A stretch of 64,000 bases of DNA from Chloroflexota bacterium (GTDB taxonomy: Bacteria; Chloroflexota; Limnocylindria; Limnocylindrales; CSP1-4). Position 1 is the first letter of the stretch. Each line of letters begins with the position of its first letter. The notes below the pieces were generated by a model. It was not told where the DNA came from, made no database searches, and saw only the letters and a list, made by a program, of their open reading frames with translations. A program made the translations under genes and the position numbers. This document shows positions 7,477 through 16,256 of this stretch, piece after piece. The stretch spans positions 1-64,000 of the forward strand of contig JAJYJR010000001.1 of the NCBI GenBank assembly GCA_021789355.1, in the 5' to 3' direction.

Positions 7477-8673
7477 ATGGTCTACGCGGTCCCTCGTTCC
7501 TCGTCCTCTCCACGCCACCGCTTGCGACCGGCCGCCGCGCTGCTTGCCGCCGCCGCCTTGGTCGTGTCGGCATGCTCGGGTACGACGTCCAGCACGACCG
7601 CCCCTGGCGTCGGCGCCGCGGGTACCTCGGCTGCCGCGGCGTCCGGCTCGTCGGCGCCGATCCTGGCCACGCTCACCGGCGCCGAGCGCACGCGCGTCGC
7701 GGGCCTCATCAGCAAGGCTCAGTCGGAGGGCTCACTGGCCTGGATCGATTCAATTCCGGTCGCGTCGACCGCGCAGGCGATGTTCGCGGCATTCCAGCAG
7801 GAATACGGACTTCCGAACCTCAAGCTCAACTACCAACGCCTGAGCACGTCGAAGATCGCGTCGCTCCTCGAGCAGGAAGTGACGGCGGGGAAGATCACAA
7901 CCGACATTGCCGGCGCCGCCTTTCCCAAGATGTGGTCGCAGCTCAAGGCGTCCAATGCGCTCCTGCAGTACACGTCACCGGAGGCCTCGAACTACACCGC
8001 GTCCGCGGAGTACCTCGACGACAACCCCGGGTACTGGATCTCCTCGGATGCGTTCGGCCAAGTGCCGATCGCGAACACGAAGCAGTTCCCGACGCCCATC
8101 ACGTCCTGGCAGGACCTCCTGTCTCCCTCGCTCAAGGGGAAGGTCTTCATGATCAACCCTGACGCGAGTTCCTCCATGCTCTACACCTACATCGCCCTCC
8201 GGCAGGTGCTGCCGCTCTCGTACTTCCAGCAACTCGCCGGGCAGGTAGGGGGCTTTTCGACGGGCAGCTCGGTGGCGGACGTTCAGGCGGTCACGAACGG
8301 GCAGGACACCGTGACGATCACGGTGGACTTCCGGCCGATCCAGTTCGCCAACACCGGCGTTCCCATGAAGAGCTACTACCCGAAAGAGGGCGTGCTGATG
8401 CTGGGCCAGTCATACGGCATCATGGCGAACGGGCCTGACCAAGCGGCGGCGGAACTCTTCGAGGACTTCCTCCTGAGCACGCAGGGACAGCAGATCTACG
8501 TCAACAAGGAAGGTGTCACCCCCGCCCGGTCCGGCGTCACCATGTCGCCCGCGCTCCTCCAGTACTCCCCGAAGTCCGTCAACGACGTCACCCTCCTGAA
8601 GTTCGACTGGAACACGCCGCAGGCGACGCTGGACCAGTATAAGAACGAGTTCAACCAGGTGTTCCACCGGTAA
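7477..8673 (+). CDS. Extracellular solute-binding lipoprotein, AfuA/FbpA-like (cluster A)
   Basis: The ATG at 7477 follows a GAGGAGG site; an upstream in-frame start at 7375 would add shadow sequence. The 398-residue protein has a signal peptide with a lipobox (LVVSAC) and a Ser/Ala linker, then a family 1 periplasmic binding domain of the Fe3+/2-aminoethylphosphonate/putrescine type (YLDDNPGYW, GKVFMINPDASSS, then the C-terminal hinge). It captures a solute outside the cell for the permease and ATPase encoded next. AfuA-like proteins bind ferric iron, phosphonates, hexose phosphates or carboxylates, so the ligand cannot be read from sequence. The catabolic neighbours favour an organic acid. 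Confidence 0.85.
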   Translation: MVYAVPRSSSSPRHRLRPAAALLAAAALVVSACSGTTSSTTAPGVGAAGTSAAAASGSSAPILATLTGAERTRVAGLISKAQSEGSLAWIDSIPVASTAQAMFAAFQQEYGLPNLKLNYQRLSTSKIASLLEQEVTAGKITTDIAGAAFPKMWSQLKASNALLQYTSPEASNYTASAEYLDDNPGYWISSDAFGQVPIANTKQFPTPITSWQDLLSPSLKGKVFMINPDASSSMLYTYIALRQVLPLSYFQQLAGQVGGFSTGSSVADVQAVTNGQDTVTITVDFRPIQFANTGVPMKSYYPKEGVLMLGQSYGIMANGPDQAAAELFEDFLLSTQGQQIYVNKEGVTPARSGVTMSPALLQYSPKSVNDVTLLKFDWNTPQATLDQYKNEFNQVFHR

Positions 8674-8718
8674 CGGTCGACACCGCGGCCTCGTCATCGG
8701 CGTACGAGCGGATCGGAG

Positions 8719-10488
8719 ATGGCGTCTGACGGTCGGACCGTGGGGCGGATCGAGGGCCCGGGGCACCGCTCTCCCGTCCACAACCCCCTTGCGCGCTTGA
8801 CTCTGAACGCGAGGACGGATCGGGCCGCATTTGCGGCGGTCGCGCTCGCAGTCGCGACGGCGATCGTCGCGCCTGTCGCAGAGATCGTCCTGCGCAGCTT
8901 CGAGAAGCAAACGGGCCTGTTCACCAGCACCGCATCGCTCGCCAACTACGAACGTCTGCTTTCGCCGGACATGGTGAGTTCGGGATCGGCCACGTTCATC
9001 ATCGCGGCGGGCAGCGCGCTGCTCGCCACGGTCCTCGGCACGATCCTCGCCCTGGTCGTCGCCCGAACCGACGTCCCCGGCTGGAAATGGCTTGAACTGC
9101 TCGCCTACGTCCCGTTCTTCTGGACCCCGATGATCTCCGGCATTGCCTGGGCGTACCTCGCGGCTCCCGACACCGGCATCCTCAACCACTTGGCCGTCGC
9201 GACCGGCGTGTTCAGGGAGGGACCGTTCAACGCGTACACGTTGCCGGCGATCATCTTCGTGCTTGGCCTGTCCTGGGTGCCGATCGTCATGTTGCTCACG
9301 ATCGGCACCCTCCGGCAGGCGGATCCGGCGCTCGAACATGCCTCCCGCGCATGCGGCGCCGGTCCCTTCCGCACGTTCTGGCGAGTGACCCTGCCGTTGG
9401 CCATTCCTGCGGTCAGCTCCGCCGCCGTACTCGTTTTCGTTCTCAGCGTCGACGAGTTCGGCGTCCCGATAATCCTCGGTTACCCCTACGGCACGCAGAC
9501 ATTGTCGACGCGTCTATACGACACCGTGCTGCAGTCGTTTCCGCCCAACTACAACCTCGCGGCCGCGATCGGCACCGTCATGGTTGCCGTCGCCCTCGTC
9601 GCCTTCTACCTTCAGCATCGGCTCGTGCGGGGTCGTTCGTTCGTGACCGTGAGCGGTCGGAACGCCGGCGCCCAGCGCATCCGGCTCGGCGGCTGGCGGT
9701 GGCTCGCGTTCGCGCTCGCCGTCGCGTACGTCGCGCTTGCCGTGGTGCTGCCGCTCTGCGCGCTCGCGATCGCCGCGATCTCGGCGCGATGGACGGGCAC
9801 GATCGATCTGCGCTACTTCACGACCGAGAATTTCCGCCTGCTGTTCACCGCCGATCCGCTCGCACAGACGGCGCTCGTCAACAGCATGTTCCTCGCGCCG
9901 GTGGCCGCGACGGTCGGCATCGCGCTCGCTCTGGCGGCGGCGTACGGAACCCAACGGCTCAGGTTCCGCGGCGCGCGGCTCGTCGACCTCTTGCTTGGTA
10001 TTCCCATAGCGGTTCCGGGCATGGCCCTCGCCGTGGGCATCCTCGACCTCCTCATCCGCACCCCGGCGTACGCGACGCTGGCGATCATCGGGCTCGCGTA
10101 CGTCGTCAGGTATTTCCCGTACGGACACCAGACCGTCGTCTCCGCCTTCGGCGGGTTGCACCCGGAACTGGAGGAGGCGGCGCAGGTTTCCGGCGGCGGA
10201 CGGGTTCGTACCCTGCGTGCAGTCCTGTTGCCGCTCGTGCGACCGTCACTGCTCAGCGGCTGGCTGCTCCTGTGCATCATGTTTCTACGGGAAGTCTCGA
10301 TGTCCAACATTCTGTGGAACAACGGGACGCAGGTCCTGTCGGTGGCGCTCCTCGATGCGGTCGAATTCCAGCCGGCCGGCGTTGCTGCCGCGTTCACCCT
10401 CGTGCAGGTGGCCGTCATTCTCGTGCCCATGCTCCTGATTCTTCGAATCGGCGGGCGAGACGCGCTGTATGCGTCATCTTCACGGTAG
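8719..10488 (+). CDS. ABC transporter permease, fused double MetI domain (cluster A)
   Basis: 589 residues with about 12 membrane segments arranged as two MetI-type halves. Each half carries an EAA loop for docking the ATPase: ALEHASRACGAGPFRT in the first and ELEEAAQVSGGGRVRT in the second. The fused arrangement is typical of FbpB/AfuB iron-type and PhnU-like importers. It lies 45 bp after the binding protein and overlaps or abuts the ATPase gene. The GGAG before the ATG is very close to it, so initiation may be weak or coupled to the upstream gene. Confidence 0.87.
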   Translation: MASDGRTVGRIEGPGHRSPVHNPLARLTLNARTDRAAFAAVALAVATAIVAPVAEIVLRSFEKQTGLFTSTASLANYERLLSPDMVSSGSATFIIAAGSALLATVLGTILALVVARTDVPGWKWLELLAYVPFFWTPMISGIAWAYLAAPDTGILNHLAVATGVFREGPFNAYTLPAIIFVLGLSWVPIVMLLTIGTLRQADPALEHASRACGAGPFRTFWRVTLPLAIPAVSSAAVLVFVLSVDEFGVPIILGYPYGTQTLSTRLYDTVLQSFPPNYNLAAAIGTVMVAVALVAFYLQHRLVRGRSFVTVSGRNAGAQRIRLGGWRWLAFALAVAYVALAVVLPLCALAIAAISARWTGTIDLRYFTTENFRLLFTADPLAQTALVNSMFLAPVAATVGIALALAAAYGTQRLRFRGARLVDLLLGIPIAVPGMALAVGILDLLIRTPAYATLAIIGLAYVVRYFPYGHQTVVSAFGGLHPELEEAAQVSGGGRVRTLRAVLLPLVRPSLLSGWLLLCIMFLREVSMSNILWNNGTQVLSVALLDAVEFQPAGVAAAFTLVQVAVILVPMLLILRIGGRDALYASSSR

Positions 10489-10531
10489 GGGCCCTTTGGA
10501 TACCAAGGTGTCCGCAACGGAGAGCGTACCT

Positions 10532-11650
10532 GTGAACGACGGTCCATATCTGTCGGTGCAGGGCCTGAGACGGACGTACGACACGCACGGCGTGCATGGC
10601 ATTTCGTTCAGCGCGCCCGAAGGTCAGCTGGTGACGCTGCTCGGCCCATCCGGGTGCGGAAAGACGACGACGTTGCGGTGCCTCGCCGGCATCGAGACGC
10701 CGGACGACGGGGAGATCAGCTTCGGCGGACGGACCGTCTTCTCTGCCGCGAGGCGGATCCAGGTGCCACCCGAGCGGCGCGACGTCGGCATGGTGTTCCA
10801 GTCATACGCGTTGTGGCCGCACATGACCGTGCGCGAGAACGTGGCATTCCCGCTGTTGGCGCGGCATTACCCGAAGGCCGAGGTCGCGACTCGGGTGCGC
10901 GACCTGCTGAGTCTGGTCGGGCTGGCGGACTACGCCGATCGTCCCGCCACCCAGTTGAGCGGCGGACAGCAGCAGCGTGTGTCACTGGCGCGGGCGCTCG
11001 TCTACGAACCCCGGTTGCTGCTGTTTGACGAACCCCTCAGCAATCTTGACGCGCAGCTGCGTGAATCGATGCGACGGGACATCCGGCAGCTGCAGCAGAA
11101 GCTGGGAATCACCGCCGTGTACGTCACGCACGACCGCGCCGAGGCGCTCGCGATCTCGGATACCACGGTCGTGATGGCTGAGGGACGGATTCTGCAGGCC
11201 GGCCACCCGAACGAGTTGTTCCGGTGGCCCGCGTCGCGCTTCGTCGCGTCGCTGCTCGGGGACGCGGACTTCCTGCCCGGCACGATCGTCGACTGGTCCG
11301 CCAGTGGGTCACCACGCGAGGTGACGGTGGAGCTTCGCCTTTCGCACGGCACGGCGCACATCCGCGCCCGAATGGCCGACGGGCTCGACGTCCGACGGGG
11401 CATGGCCGTCACGGTCTGTCTCCGCCCTGCCCGCGTGCGCATCGTGAAACCCGCGGCGGAGCGCTCTTCCTCGCTCGGGATGACGGGAACCGTAACCGAC
11501 GTCGCGACGACCGGGACGGCCTTCGAGTACGGAGTCGACGTCGGGGGGGCGATGGTCCGAGTGGTGAGCCTCGACGAGCTCGGGGTCGCCCCTGGCGAGC
11601 GCGTCGCGGTGCTCCCGGACGAGGCGCACACGCACTGCCTGGTCGACTAG
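10532..11650 (+). CDS. ABC transporter ATPase, FbpC/PotA-like (cluster A)
   Basis: Walker A GPSGCGKTT, signature LSGGQQQR, Walker B LLFDEPLSNLD, H-loop VTHDRAEAL, then a C-terminal TOBE/OB regulatory domain as in sugar, polyamine and iron importers. The start is placed at a GTG with GGAGAG 7 nt upstream; in-frame starts at 10508 (GTG) and 10469 (ATG, overlapping the permease end by 20 bp) are possible. The chosen protein is 372 residues. It powers the permease encoded just upstream. Confidence 0.87.
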   Translation: MNDGPYLSVQGLRRTYDTHGVHGISFSAPEGQLVTLLGPSGCGKTTTLRCLAGIETPDDGEISFGGRTVFSAARRIQVPPERRDVGMVFQSYALWPHMTVRENVAFPLLARHYPKAEVATRVRDLLSLVGLADYADRPATQLSGGQQQRVSLARALVYEPRLLLFDEPLSNLDAQLRESMRRDIRQLQQKLGITAVYVTHDRAEALAISDTTVVMAEGRILQAGHPNELFRWPASRFVASLLGDADFLPGTIVDWSASGSPREVTVELRLSHGTAHIRARMADGLDVRRGMAVTVCLRPARVRIVKPAAERSSSLGMTGTVTDVATTGTAFEYGVDVGGAMVRVVSLDELGVAPGERVAVLPDEAHTHCLVD

Positions 11651-11674
11651 AGACAGACGAGCGAGGAGCGGACG

Positions 11675-12856
11675 ATGACGGAGCTTGGGCCGACGGTCGT
11701 GCAATCGGCGATCACGTACGGACCGATGCAGGTCGACTGGGAGCCTCGCGTCGACTTCGAGCGTCTTCGCCGCGAGCGGTTGGCGAAGACGCGCGCCGCG
11801 ATGGAGGCGGCGGGCGTTGAGCACCTGCTCCTGCTTCGTCTGGAGAACGCCCGCTATGCCACCGGCGTCAAGCGGCTCCACTGGCCGACCCTGCACGTGG
11901 GCGGCGGCCCCGTCGTCTGGCTCGAGTCCCAAGGTGATCCGACGATCTGGATCATCGACCCCGAGTTCGCACACCGATCACTGCCTGTGATTCCGCAGCA
12001 GTGTTTTCGCTCGCCCCACGCGATCGATCTTCCCGAGGACGCGGAGCGGTTCGCGACGGAGCTTCGCGATTCGGTCGCGGGAGCACTCGACGGATCGAGA
12101 ATCGCCGCCGATCTCTGGCCGCCCGCCCTGCTCGACGCGATGCACAAAACGTTTCCGCGGACCGAACTCGTCGATGGACAGCAGGTGATGTTGAGCGCGA
12201 GATCGATCAAGACCCGCGACGAGATCGCCTGCATGATGATGGCGTATTCGATGTCCGAAGCGTCCATGCAGGCGGCGGCGAACGCCCTGACGCCGGGCAT
12301 CCGCGAATGCGAACTGGTCGGCATCGCGCTGAAGCGCATGGCGGATTTCGGGTCCGAGACCGCGCAATGCTCGGTCGTCGTGAACTCGGGTCCCGGCAGC
12401 TATCCGTACCGTCGCTTCCACACTGATCGGATCATCCAGCACGGCGAGTTCGTCAACATGGACTTCGGCGCCTGTTTCAATGGCTACTTCGGAGACTTCT
12501 GCCGCCCCTACGTGTGCGGTGGGAGATCGTCTCCCGAGCAGCGCGACATCTTCAATCGAGCGCTCGACATGCAGCTCGATGCCCTCAATATGCTCGGCCC
12601 AGGGAAGACCCCGGCCGAGATCTGCCAGCGGCTCGGGCGCCGGACGATCGGGCACGGCCTCGGGATCTCCGCGTTCGAGCCGCCGCACCTGCGGGCCGTC
12701 GACACGTTCGAGCTGCGCCCCGGGATGACCTTCTCGGTGATCTCGACCCCCGTTGGGAAGGAAGGAGTCGGGGGCGTCCATATCGAGGACGAGGTGGTCA
12801 TCACGGAGACGGGCATTCTGCTGTATTCGACCTACCCTCGAACCCTGGGCGCGTAA
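11675..12856 (+). CDS. M24-family (Xaa-Pro aminopeptidase/creatinase-fold) enzyme
   Basis: 393 residues with a GAGGAG site 8 nt before the ATG. It has an N-terminal creatinase-like domain (residues 20-170) and a pita-bread M24 domain. Visible metal-ligand candidates are Asp in VNMDFGA, Asp in GYFGDFCR, His in GHGLG and Glu in HIEDEVV. The usual fifth ligand, the Glu of the FTIEPG motif, is replaced (FSVISTPVG). Four of five ligands makes ordinary di-metal peptidase activity doubtful; creatinase and other M24 enzymes work without metals. It is the first enzyme gene after the transporter and may act on the imported compound by C-N or C-S bond cleavage (inference). Confidence 0.75.
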   Translation: MTELGPTVVQSAITYGPMQVDWEPRVDFERLRRERLAKTRAAMEAAGVEHLLLLRLENARYATGVKRLHWPTLHVGGGPVVWLESQGDPTIWIIDPEFAHRSLPVIPQQCFRSPHAIDLPEDAERFATELRDSVAGALDGSRIAADLWPPALLDAMHKTFPRTELVDGQQVMLSARSIKTRDEIACMMMAYSMSEASMQAAANALTPGIRECELVGIALKRMADFGSETAQCSVVVNSGPGSYPYRRFHTDRIIQHGEFVNMDFGACFNGYFGDFCRPYVCGGRSSPEQRDIFNRALDMQLDALNMLGPGKTPAEICQRLGRRTIGHGLGISAFEPPHLRAVDTFELRPGMTFSVISTPVGKEGVGGVHIEDEVVITETGILLYSTYPRTLGA

Positions 12857-12859
12857 GGG

Positions 12860-13879
12860 ATGCGGGCCAAGTGGGCGCTGGTCGGCCTCGGCCGCCACGC
12901 GGAGCAGTACGTCGCCCCGGCGATCCGGGCTTCTGCGCTCGGCGAGCTCGTGGCCGTGTGCAGCAGTGATGGGCGTCGAGCGCAGGAATTCGCCGCGAAC
13001 GCGGGCGGCGCACGTGTGTATGCCTCCCTTGACGAGCTGCTGCGGGACCAGGACGCCGAGTTCGTCTACCTGTGCTCCGCGAACTACGCGCACGAGGAGC
13101 AGGCGGTCCGCGTCGCCGGCGCATCCCGCCACGTCTTCTGTGAGAAGCCGCTCGCGTCCTCTGTGGCGGCGTGCGAACGGATGGTAGCGGCCTGTGCGCG
13201 GGCAGGGGTGCAGCTGGGGGTGGGGTATCACCTTCGCCAGGGTCCGGCGCACCAGGAGGCGCGACGGCTCATCTTCGATGGGGCAATTGGGCGTGTGCTG
13301 TCAGCCCGCATCCAGTACTTCCACGTCGTCGCCCCCAGTGGAGAGCCCCCGAAGCCGAAGTGGCGGCTCGACCCGGCCCTCGGCGGTGGCGAATTCATCG
13401 GTACGGGGAATCACGCACTCGACCTTGCGCGGTACCTGCTCGGCGACGACGTCGCCGCCGTGAAGGCGGCGGCGCTGCGTGCTGCCGGCGACGAGCAGGG
13501 ACAGGCGGTCACTGTATCCGCGCGCATGCAATCCGGCGCCTTGGTCTCGATCGAGTTCGGGCGCGCGAAACACGCCGAGAACGCGGCCGCGGTCGTCGGA
13601 TCGAACGGCACGATCGTGCTCCGCGATTCGATTGGGAATTTCAGCGGCGGCACGCTCCTGCTGATGACGGACGCCGGCACGAGTACGCGATCGTGGCCGA
13701 GATTGGACGCGTATGCCGCGCAGGTTGATGACTTCGTGAGCGCGGTCCGAAGCGGATCGCGGCCTGCCGCGGACGGCATCGACGGCGTGCGCGTGGCGGA
13801 GATCGTTGCAGCGGCAGAGGCGTCGGTCGCGAGCGGCTGTGAGGTCTCGCTCGCCGGACTACCCGACTCCAAAGGCTGA
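12860..13879 (+). CDS. Gfo/Idh/MocA-family oxidoreductase
   Basis: 339 residues. The N-terminal Rossmann fold begins ALVGLGRHAEQYVAPAI, with a glycine pattern that departs from classic GxGxxG. The family hallmark CEKPLA, with the catalytic lysine, is near residue 95. A C-terminal GFO_IDH_MocA_C domain with GTGNHALDLARYLL supplies the His region. These enzymes oxidise or reduce sugars, inositols and related hydroxy compounds with NAD(P). The start lies 3 bp after the M24 stop, so they are cotranscribed. A second member (18673-19686) with the same GRHA glycine loop lies downstream. Confidence 0.8.
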   Translation: MRAKWALVGLGRHAEQYVAPAIRASALGELVAVCSSDGRRAQEFAANAGGARVYASLDELLRDQDAEFVYLCSANYAHEEQAVRVAGASRHVFCEKPLASSVAACERMVAACARAGVQLGVGYHLRQGPAHQEARRLIFDGAIGRVLSARIQYFHVVAPSGEPPKPKWRLDPALGGGEFIGTGNHALDLARYLLGDDVAAVKAAALRAAGDEQGQAVTVSARMQSGALVSIEFGRAKHAENAAAVVGSNGTIVLRDSIGNFSGGTLLLMTDAGTSTRSWPRLDAYAAQVDDFVSAVRSGSRPAADGIDGVRVAEIVAAAEASVASGCEVSLAGLPDSKG

Positions 13880-13994
13880 GACCTTGTGCTTCAACCCTTC
13901 CTGTCCAACCACGCTGCGCCACCACTCCTCGTGCCAAGCCGCGGGCCTCGAAACCCGTGAACGGGGAAACGGCGACCGATGTCGGAGGTGACAC

Positions 13995-14834
13995 GTGAAG
14001 TTCGCGTTCTTTGACGATTTCCAGCTCGGGCTCGTTGACCGGGAGCGGCTCAAGCCTCTCGCGGAGGCGATCGACCTAGGCCGCGGCTCACCGCAGGAGC
14101 AGCTGCAGGGCTTGATCGACCGCTACGACGAACTTCGCCCGAGGTTGCTGGCGCTGACCGCGGAGAGAGCGGACGGGCCGGACATCGGGAGCGTCTGTCT
14201 ACGAGCGCCGGTGCCGCGTCCGGGGCAGCTCATCTGCTCGATCCGCAACTACATCGACGGGCGACCGAGGTCGGAAGAGGCCGACTTCTTTCTCAAGTCA
14301 CCCCTGTCCGTCGTGGGCAACGAGTCCACGATCACCCTGCCCCCGATCCAGGCGCGGGTGTTCCAGCATGAGCCCGAACTGGCGCTCGTCGTCCGTGGGG
14401 CCGGCCGCGGCGTTCCCGTTGACCAGGCGATGGATCACGTGTTCGGCTACACGTGCTTTCTCGACGTCTCGGCCCGCGACGCTGGCGGCTCCTTCTACCG
14501 CAAGAAGTCGTTTCCCGCGTTTGGCCCGATGGGGCCCGTACTCGTGACCGCTGACGAGATCGCCGACCCGGGACATGTCCGGATTCGTCTGTGGGTCGAT
14601 GACACCCTTCGGCAGGACTTCTCCACGGACCAGATGGACCACTCGATTCCCGAGTTGATCGCATCCGCCTCGAGCGTGAGCGGGATCGAGACCGGCGACG
14701 TGATCGCCACCGGGACGTACCACATCGGGCTGGGGCCGCTGCAGAACGGCAACTCCGTCGCGATGGAGATCGATGGGATCGGGCGGCTGACCGCCAACGT
14801 GGTGGATCCGTTGGATCGCCATTGGGATGTGTGA
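13995..14834 (+). CDS. Fumarylacetoacetate hydrolase (FAH) family protein
   Basis: 279 residues; GTG start with GGAGG 6 nt upstream. After about 70 N-terminal residues the FAH_C domain follows: ICSIRNYIDG, the metal-site cluster FQHEPELALVV (Glu-x-Glu ligands), FLDVSARDAG with an Asp, then GPMGPVLVTADEI and a C-terminal GVIATGTYHI-like motif. The family cleaves or hydrates 2-keto-4-en(ol)oates, decarboxylates oxaloacetate or hydrolyses acylpyruvates. In this cluster a role on a dicarboxylate intermediate is plausible. It follows a 115-bp gap after the first Gfo/Idh gene. Confidence 0.82.
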   Translation: MKFAFFDDFQLGLVDRERLKPLAEAIDLGRGSPQEQLQGLIDRYDELRPRLLALTAERADGPDIGSVCLRAPVPRPGQLICSIRNYIDGRPRSEEADFFLKSPLSVVGNESTITLPPIQARVFQHEPELALVVRGAGRGVPVDQAMDHVFGYTCFLDVSARDAGGSFYRKKSFPAFGPMGPVLVTADEIADPGHVRIRLWVDDTLRQDFSTDQMDHSIPELIASASSVSGIETGDVIATGTYHIGLGPLQNGNSVAMEIDGIGRLTANVVDPLDRHWDV

Positions 14835-14867
14835 CCCAAGGGGTCGCCGATTAACGCGGAGGAACGG

Positions 14868-15146
14868 GTGTTGGCGAGCACTACAGCGAGCACCGACACG
14901 TGGCGCGGCCTGTTCCATCGAGGTGACCAGGTCGGGGTCAGGTGCGCGCTGATGCGAGGCGGAACCAGCCGCGGCGCAGTCCTGCGAGCGGAGGACCTGC
15001 CAGCCAATCGGGGGCTGCGAGAACGGCTGATTCTCGCGATCTATGGGAGCCCGGATCTGCGGCAGGTCGACGGAATCGGGGGCGCGGACCTCGTGAACCC
15101 GCAGTCGCCAGCCGTTTGCGCTGCCGAGAGGGAGCACGTGGCGTGA
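14868..15146 (+). pseudogene. PrpF-family isomerase, truncated remnant
   Basis: A GTG start with GCGGAGGA is followed by CALMRGGTSRGAVLRAEDL and AIYGSPDLRQVDGIGGAD, the N-terminus of PrpF/4-oxalomesaconate-tautomerase-like proteins. Similarity ends after about 70 residues, and a stop overlaps the next gene's ATG by one base. Intact PrpF proteins are about 390-400 residues; a full-length one is encoded at 33979-35193 and matches this remnant block closely. More than 300 codons are missing, so it is not functional as an isomerase. The preserved ribosome site may still drive coupled translation of the dehydrogenase. Confidence 0.75.
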
Positions 15147-16168
15147 TGGATCAACACCGTGTCGTGGCGTTTAGCGAGCGCCTGCTCCCCCTCACCGAGG
15201 AGGAGCGACGGATCGAAGCGGAGCCCAACGTCGAGCTCAGGGTCGCGGGTCTCTGGTCCGAAGAGGCGATCGCACGAGCGGCGTCCGACGCAGCCGTGCT
15301 CATCGTCGGCTCGGTCGAACCGCTGACAGGGGCCGTTCTCCGATCGCTGCCGCAGTGCCGGCTGATCGTCCGTCGCGGCGTCGGTTACGACAACGTCGAC
15401 GTGCAGTCCGCCACCGAGCTCGGCATCGCCGTCGCGTTCACGCCCGGCGCGTCGGTCGAGGAGGTGTCAGACCACGCCCTCGCGCTCCTGCTCGTACTCG
15501 AACGGCGCGTGGTCGTCCTCGACCGTGCGGTTCGGTCCGGCGCATGGCAGCACGATCCGACGACGATCGCCTCGATCCGCGCGCCGATCCGACGTCTACG
15601 GTCGTTGACCCTCGGGATCGTCGGGCTGGGCCAGATCGGCCGGGCCCTCGCCCTGAAGGCGGGTCCCCTGGTCGGCCGCGTGATCGGATCCGACCCGTAC
15701 CTGTCACACGACGAGGCCGGCGCACTCGGCGTCGAGCTTGTCTCCTTCGAGGAGTTGCTCGAGATCTCCGACCTGATCAGCATCCACGCACCGCTGACGC
15801 CCGAGACGCGCCACATGTTCGATGCGCAGGCATTCGCCCGCATGCGGCCGACGACGGGCATCGTCAACACAGCTCGCGGCGCTCTGGTCGACCATGCGGC
15901 CCTCGTCGATGCGCTCGCCGCTGGACGGATCGGAGGCGCGGCGCTCGATGTCGTCGACGAAGAGCCCCTCCCTGAGGGTCACCCGCTCCTCGACGCGCCG
16001 AACGTGATCCTGACCGGCCACTCTGCCGCGAGCAGCACGTCGTCCACGGGGGAGTTGCGGAGGCGGACGGTCGACGCCGCGCTCGCCGCGCTGCGTGGCG
16101 AGGTCCCGCCGGTCCTCGTCGACCCCTCCGTCGTGGAGCGCCCCGCCTTCCGGCTCGCCGCGCGGTGA
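15146..16168 (+). CDS. D-isomer-specific 2-hydroxyacid dehydrogenase
   Basis: 340 residues. NAD-binding motif GIVGLGQIGRAL, substrate-binding loop RRGVGYDNVD, catalytic Arg in NTARGALVD, Glu in DVVDEEPLP, and catalytic His in TGHSAASS: the complete catalytic set of phosphoglycerate/glyoxylate/hydroxypyruvate-type dehydrogenases. The ATG overlaps the stop of the PrpF remnant by one base; a GTG one codon earlier is also possible. It probably interconverts a 2-keto acid and its D-2-hydroxy acid in the cluster A pathway; the substrate is not predictable. Confidence 0.85.
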   Translation: MDQHRVVAFSERLLPLTEEERRIEAEPNVELRVAGLWSEEAIARAASDAAVLIVGSVEPLTGAVLRSLPQCRLIVRRGVGYDNVDVQSATELGIAVAFTPGASVEEVSDHALALLLVLERRVVVLDRAVRSGAWQHDPTTIASIRAPIRRLRSLTLGIVGLGQIGRALALKAGPLVGRVIGSDPYLSHDEAGALGVELVSFEELLEISDLISIHAPLTPETRHMFDAQAFARMRPTTGIVNTARGALVDHAALVDALAAGRIGGAALDVVDEEPLPEGHPLLDAPNVILTGHSAASSTSSTGELRRRTVDAALAALRGEVPPVLVDPSVVERPAFRLAAR

Positions 16169-16256
16169 TGAGGGGCAGGGCGACGGGCGCGGCACCGCCG
16201 GCGTCTGGGTCGAGGTCAAGCGAAGGGTTGTGTGAGGGTATGCGGAGGAGTGAGCG

